Below, in pieces: positions 56,801 to 60,000 of a DNA stretch of 60,000 bases. Below the pieces are notes generated by a model that did not search any database, had not been told where the DNA came from, and worked only from the letters and a program-made list of their open reading frames with translations. The stretch comes from Symsagittifera roscoffensis. Its lineage: Eukaryota; Xenacoelomorpha; Acoela; Convolutidae. The position numbers and the translations under genes are program-made. The DNA is taken from assembly GCF_963678635.1 (NCBI RefSeq), contig NC_087068.1:42557649-42617648 (forward strand), written 5' to 3'. How positions within the stretch are numbered: position 1 is the first letter of the stretch; every line of letters begins with the position of its first letter.

Positions 56801-59641
56801 TTTCTCGCAATAGATTTTATTACTCTCTTATTCTGGCTTCGCTAGAAAGTAATATGACTATTTTGTTCGATGACTATTTTGTTTGAGGGAGAAATGAAAG
56901 AGGGCGCAAAAATATCGAGTTTAATTGAAATTTTTTAATATACCTTTTTAATTGAAATTTTTTAAGGCACTGGGCGATATTTATTTGCTGATAACTCATA
57001 ACCCTTATTTACTATTGCGAACTTCAGTGAGCATAGTGTAATGGTACGACTATTCTAACCTCAGTCGCAGATATTAGTGCTTGATATTTGGTTAGTAATA
57101 ATTTAACGCAGTTGATGCATTTCTTATTGCTCAAATGAACCGAAAAAAGCTATTTGCTTCAAATATCAGTACAATAATAAAAACTCGATTTCAGAAAATT
57201 TCAAGCTCAATATATCTCGCAATATTTTTGAAATGCTTAATTTATAGATAATTTAGCTAAATACTTTGGACAGGTTGTGAGACTCCAAATCTCGAGGTTC
57301 GATATGTAGAGGCTTATTTCTATTTTTTCTTTTTTTTTTCACTCTATAAAGTTGCTTTTTTGTCGTGTTCTCGCTAGTGTTTGCGAAGAGCAGCTTTGCC
57401 TTTGTGTCACTCGAAATAATTCTGCGTTTTTTTTTTGCTGAAACTTTGCTTTTTGTGTGTCAAATTGTTTTCAAAAACAAGTTAAAGTGAGCTTTGCCTG
57501 GGATTTTTTTTCCTGTTTGAATTTGAGTTACTAAAGCAAAACACTTCCTGATGCGAATTGGTTTTAGCGTTGCTGAGATCAGTGTAGAAATAATACTTTT
57601 GAACATTCTGGCCGAATAAGGATTCTATTCTTCGCTCGACATTTGCGATTATAATTTGTGTGGAAGTACTTAGGCCGAAGGCGAGTTTACTTATTATTTT
57701 TGCTTTCGCTTATAATTGTGCAAATCATTAAAAAATATCAAAATGTTTCAATACATTTATTGTGCTTTCATTCGATGTAATTTGTTCTAAAGCCTAAGTA
57801 CCTAAAAAAAATTTAACTTGTTCATTTTTTCAAGTGTTAGTGAACGTGAACTTAATGAGTTTCAGAATATTTAGATCGTGTGGTTTAACTTTTTTGAAGA
57901 AGTTTAACTTTTTGAACAAGGTTAAAATGAACAATTGTTCGCGCTCAATATTAAATAATTCTGTCTAATTGGTTAAAGAGCGAAGTGAAGGTTTTTTGTA
58001 TGTTCTGTAGTTTCCATTGTTTCTTAGGGAAAATTTTAAAGGTTCGCGCTCAAATTTCTTTTTTTTTGTTGTTTGATTCATAAGTTCAAATCAAATTCAC
58101 TTGCTAAAAGGAAGGCAAATTACGCTATATAAATTCGAAAGTGAAAATTAAAATGGTAAAAAAATGATATTTGAGCTTATAAAGGTTTAATATATGTGAA
58201 CTAGAATTGAAGGGACCCAGAGCTATTTTTCCAGAATTCGTCAGGGGAAGTAGTTGACGAAATAGCTTGAGCAAGTATGTTTGCAAGCTTGAACTGCAAA
58301 TTCTGATGTGATCGAAAGCTACCAAAATTTTTGTGTTTCAGGAGCAAGTTAAGAAAATACTGTCGAGCAAACAGCTCTCAGAAACTATTGGGAAACAAGC
58401 TGCAGCCTCTGTGGAAACAGTTATCAACCAGAAATGCCGTGAGCTATTCGAACAGAAGTTGGCACCCCAGTTTGCGAGAGCAATGGAAGAGTCTACGAAA
58501 CAAGTAGCACATGTATTCCAGGTAAAGTGCTTAAGCAATAATGAGAAAAATCAGAGCAGTGACAAGTTTTAACAGCGTGGCTGTTCTCGTTGAGCCAATA
58601 TTTTTTAAAAAACTAGTCTGTGTATATAACCACAGAATTTCTTTTTAAGAGTAATGAACGTAGTGAGTACTCTTATATAGGTCTTGCTTATTTTTCTTCT
58701 CAGGAAAAAGTCAAAATTTAATCACGCTTAGTTTTTCGCTGATTTTTCGCAATTTGACTTATGATTTCTTTGTAAGGTCAGTGCATTTCCATTGTTAAAA
58801 GGAAGGCAAACTCCACTATCGAACATCAAAAATCGTGATCGACTTCTGATTTTGAAAATGGAAATTAATTATCAGATTTCCCAGCGAAATAAAAGTTTTA
58901 GGTATTGATTTGAGAAGTTTTACAGTTTTCTCAAATTGGGTTAATTTTAACAATAAAGTGTCCATCACAAATTGTTCTACAAATTCAAAGAGCTTTAAGA
59001 CCATCTATTTTTTGTCTTTGAAATTGAAAAGTTGAAGGCTCTTGAAAAAACAAGTCAGTTTGTTTTCAGCTTCCTTGCGTTCATCTTTTCCACTGTTCAA
59101 ATTCCAGACAAATATTTTATTACATCAGGAAAATGACTTTCTACTGAAAAAAAAACGAAAGACTGCTCTATCAAGTTTTACAGCCTTGCGGCAAGTCTTC
59201 TCGACTCATACTTATAATTAAATATCAGCAAGTTTATTAATATTGATGCAAATTTATATGGTTGTCTTCATCAGACATTTTTTGGAAGTGAGCATTCAAA
59301 AATACGTGAACAAGTTTGAGTGTTTAAGAATATAAGCTTTTAAGGTAATATGAAAAAGTATGAAAGTGTAAAGAATTAAGCATTTAAACATACATGAACA
59401 AGTGTGAATGGTTAAGAAAGTGAGCATTGAAGAATGCGTAAAAAAGTGTGAATGAACTTGTGGTGTTTTTAGAGTGGCACTAGTGAGTACATGAGGGCAC
59501 TGGAAGCACACGGGAAGCTACAGAGTGATCAGAGCCAGAAGTACCTGGAGGCACATGTGGGTGCAGTGCAGAAACAACTGGGAACCAGTCAGGCGGACAT
59601 CCAGAAAGTGGTCAGAGAGACTGTCAAGGCCGAGTTGCACA
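50581..59641 (+). CDS. EDC4: Enhancer of mRNA-decapping protein 4 (EDC4/Ge-1), seven exons, 3' end outside the window
   Basis: Scaffold of the cytoplasmic decapping complex in P-bodies, linking DCP1/DCP2 and the XRN1 pathway. CDS exons: 50581-50830, 50927-51173, 51248-51424, 51564-52570, 53201-53892, 58342-58521, 59473-59641; phases agree at every join (about 907 codons so far). Recognised by YDWEQKYHTGNLV, ICDLAFA, VMGNFSIWEL, SSLLFCDNHRDP, FWRFFVTGADFNREIKLWC, then an acidic linker, a second short-motif region (FGGFDSWDDD) and the helical C-terminal part. The vertebrate protein is about 1,400 residues, so the last helical domain should lie beyond 60000. The start ATG sits 2 nt after a TTTTTTCAG acceptor. 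Confidence 0.9.
50927..51173 (+). CDS. EDC4: EDC4 coding exon 2 (first WD40 blades)
   Basis: Acceptor TTTTGTTTTAG ending at 50926, donor GTAATT at 51174. Encodes IRIMHRQTGSKTLIKNF and NFSIWELKNKGG, typical of the WD40-like propeller. Confidence 0.88.
51248..51424 (+). CDS. EDC4: EDC4 coding exon 3 (WD40 continued)
   Basis: Acceptor ATCCAG (weak tract) ending at 51247, donor GTGAGA at 51425. Encodes LKWQPMMGPP and TVNVFDLDTLAM. Phase 2/2 joins to both neighbours. Confidence 0.85.
51564..52570 (+). CDS. EDC4: EDC4 coding exon 4 (end of WD40 and acidic linker)
   Basis: Acceptor AATTTTTTAG ending at 51563, donor GTAAGG at 52571. Carries CDVSPDAQILATVSQDGC, FWRFFVTGADFNREIKLW and an acidic linker (DEEFTDVDSINEEIE). 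The frame stays open 35 nt past the donor, so the donor choice rests on its GTAAGG sequence and phase fit. Confidence 0.85.
52790..53180. repeat. Dispersed intronic repeat, copy 1 (intron 4)
   Basis: Shares with 57050-57410, in the same order, CAAATGAACCGAAAAAAGCT, AAACTCGATTTC, a segment reading ATATCTCGCAA, and GTGTTTGCGAAG(C/A) near the end. Diverged by substitutions and indels. It overlaps no exon. Confidence 0.65.
53201..53892 (+). CDS. EDC4: EDC4 coding exon 5 (linker and start of C-terminal helices)
   Basis: Acceptor ATCGTTTTTCAG ending at 53200, donor GTGAGT at 53893. Encodes FGGFDSWDDD, a P/S/N-rich linker, and coiled-coil residues (LSALKTIQDNQTMLEKRLDK; TVNKYMQPIGDNVSTLV). Confidence 0.85.
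54060..54140 (+). repeat. tRNA-derived SINE-like repeat, copy 1
   Basis: TGACCTAGAGGTAACG resembles an A box, and AGTTCGAATTC a B box about 40 nt later, followed by GGCCAGGAGC and a T run. It does not fold as a full tRNA (acceptor arms do not pair). A related copy lies at 56236-56310. Confidence 0.45.
56236..56310 (+). repeat. tRNA-derived SINE-like repeat, copy 2
   Basis: TGGAGGTGAAGTTCATGC then GCGTTCGAATCTGGTCAGGACC and a T run. The B-box side aligns with copy 1 (GTTCGAATYYGGYCAGGA). Another degenerate copy may lie at 56035-56105. Confidence 0.4.
57050..57410. repeat. Dispersed intronic repeat, copy 2 (intron 5)
   Basis: Direct-orientation relative of 52790-53180. A short insertion at 57262-57310 carries a B-box-like GGTTCGATATG not present in copy 1. 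Confidence 0.6.
58342..58521 (+). CDS. EDC4: EDC4 coding exon 6 (helical C-terminal part)
   Basis: 180 bp, phase 0 at both ends, acceptor TTTGTGTTTCAG and donor GTAAAG. Encodes EQVKKILSSKQLSETIGKQA and FEQKLAPQFARAMEES, aligning with the helical region of animal Ge-1 proteins. Confidence 0.85.
58522..59472. other. EDC4 intron 6
   Basis: Nothing assignable beyond AT-rich sequence and a run of loosely repeated AAGTRTGAAWGNKTAAG units at 59300-59460 (period about 25-35 bp) just before exon 7. Confidence 0.6.
59473..59641 (+). CDS. EDC4: EDC4 coding exon 7
   Basis: Acceptor GGTGTTTTTAG ending at 59472. Encodes EYMRALEAHGKLQ and KQLGTSQADIQKVVRETVKA, amphipathic helices. GC content is clearly above that of its flanks. 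The end is uncertain: donor GTTAGT at 59642, or reading on to a TAG at 59644-59646. A truncated protein would lack the conserved last domain, so a donor is favoured. Confidence 0.7.
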
Positions 59642-60000
59642 GTTAGTATCTGGGCAGTGATTAGTGATTCACATAATTGAATTTTGGCTTCTTAAATAGC
59701 ACCTCTACTCTCTAAAAGAGGAGATGTTTTAGAATGTTTTTGAACTGAACATATTTTTTGTGCTTTGAAAAAAAAAACATGCTCAATAAGACTGACAAAA
59801 ACTGTAGTATGAAAACATAAAAAGCTATGTTTTGAATAGGAAAAGCGTTTTTACACGATCACCGCTACTCTCACTTTCACACGCCCGGAATTTAAACGAA
59901 TATTTTGCGATATTTTTTGACTAATTTTTGTATGTTTCTGCTGAGTTTGGTTTTAATTGATGACATTTGTGCATTTGATTTCAAGTGGGATGAGGTTAAC
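59642..60000. other. Start of EDC4 intron 7 or 3' flank
   Basis: No coding sequence is seen. It continues the AT-rich style of the other introns to the window edge. Confidence 0.4.

Larger units (their letters stand above)
53893..58341. other. EDC4 intron 5 (4.4 kb)
   Basis: AT-rich, with frequent runs of six to ten T. It contains tRNA-like repeats (54060-54140, 56236-56310), the second copy of the dispersed repeat (57050-57410) and short hairpins such as ACACAAGCAAGGCTTGTGT at 54563-54581. No coding exon is evident. Confidence 0.7.

Noticed and set aside
1-60000. CRISPR arrays, bacterial operons, rRNA genes
   Set aside because: The only regular repeats are the 25-bp head-to-tail minisatellites without spacers, and introns plus retroelements show a eukaryotic genome; no rRNA signature seen.

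Overview
The window is eukaryotic and metazoan. Its right end carries seven exons of one spliced + strand gene, the mRNA-decapping scaffold EDC4 (Ge-1), with GT-AG introns and T-rich acceptors ending in TTTCAG or TTTTAG. The rest, about 50 kb, is filled by two minus-strand copies of one unusually large Ty3/gypsy-type LTR retrotransposon. I cannot fix the phylum. The intron style and a possible trans-splice acceptor just before the EDC4 start would suit a nematode or another trans-splicing invertebrate, but this is weak.

Layout. (1) 1-25369 is copy A. It is decayed, truncated by the left window edge, and carries two internal tandem duplications (unit 7.57 kb at the left, unit 5.47 kb at 12970-23904). 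Its 5' LTR is 24455-25369. (2) 25507-49847 is copy B, complete from LTR to LTR at about 24.3 kb, with a 3' LTR at 25507-26406 and a 5' LTR at 48939-49847. (3) 49848-60000 is host DNA with EDC4, read antisense to the elements.

Reading copy B in its own direction gives: LTR, candidate primer-binding site, a roughly 2.9 kb leader with a 25-bp minisatellite, gag (coiled coil, capsid, two zinc knuckles), protease, reverse transcriptase with YVDD, RNase H, a long linker, DD35E integrase with a GPF module, a TARG1/OARD1-like macro domain present only in this copy, an AT-rich spacer with a conserved splice-acceptor-like site, then about 9 kb of accessory coding sequence. The accessory part looks like one ancestral polyprotein of roughly 2,900 codons. 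It contains a coiled coil, an SGNH/GDSL-hydrolase-like domain, a possible second SGNH-like block and several unrecognised domains. Neither copy is intact: nonsense codons and frameshifts occur throughout, many of the nonsense changes looking like CGA to TGA, and integrase catalytic residues are lost in copy A.

The point of most interest is the combination in one giant gypsy element of a macro domain and a hydrolase-bearing 3' polyprotein in the position where an env gene would sit.
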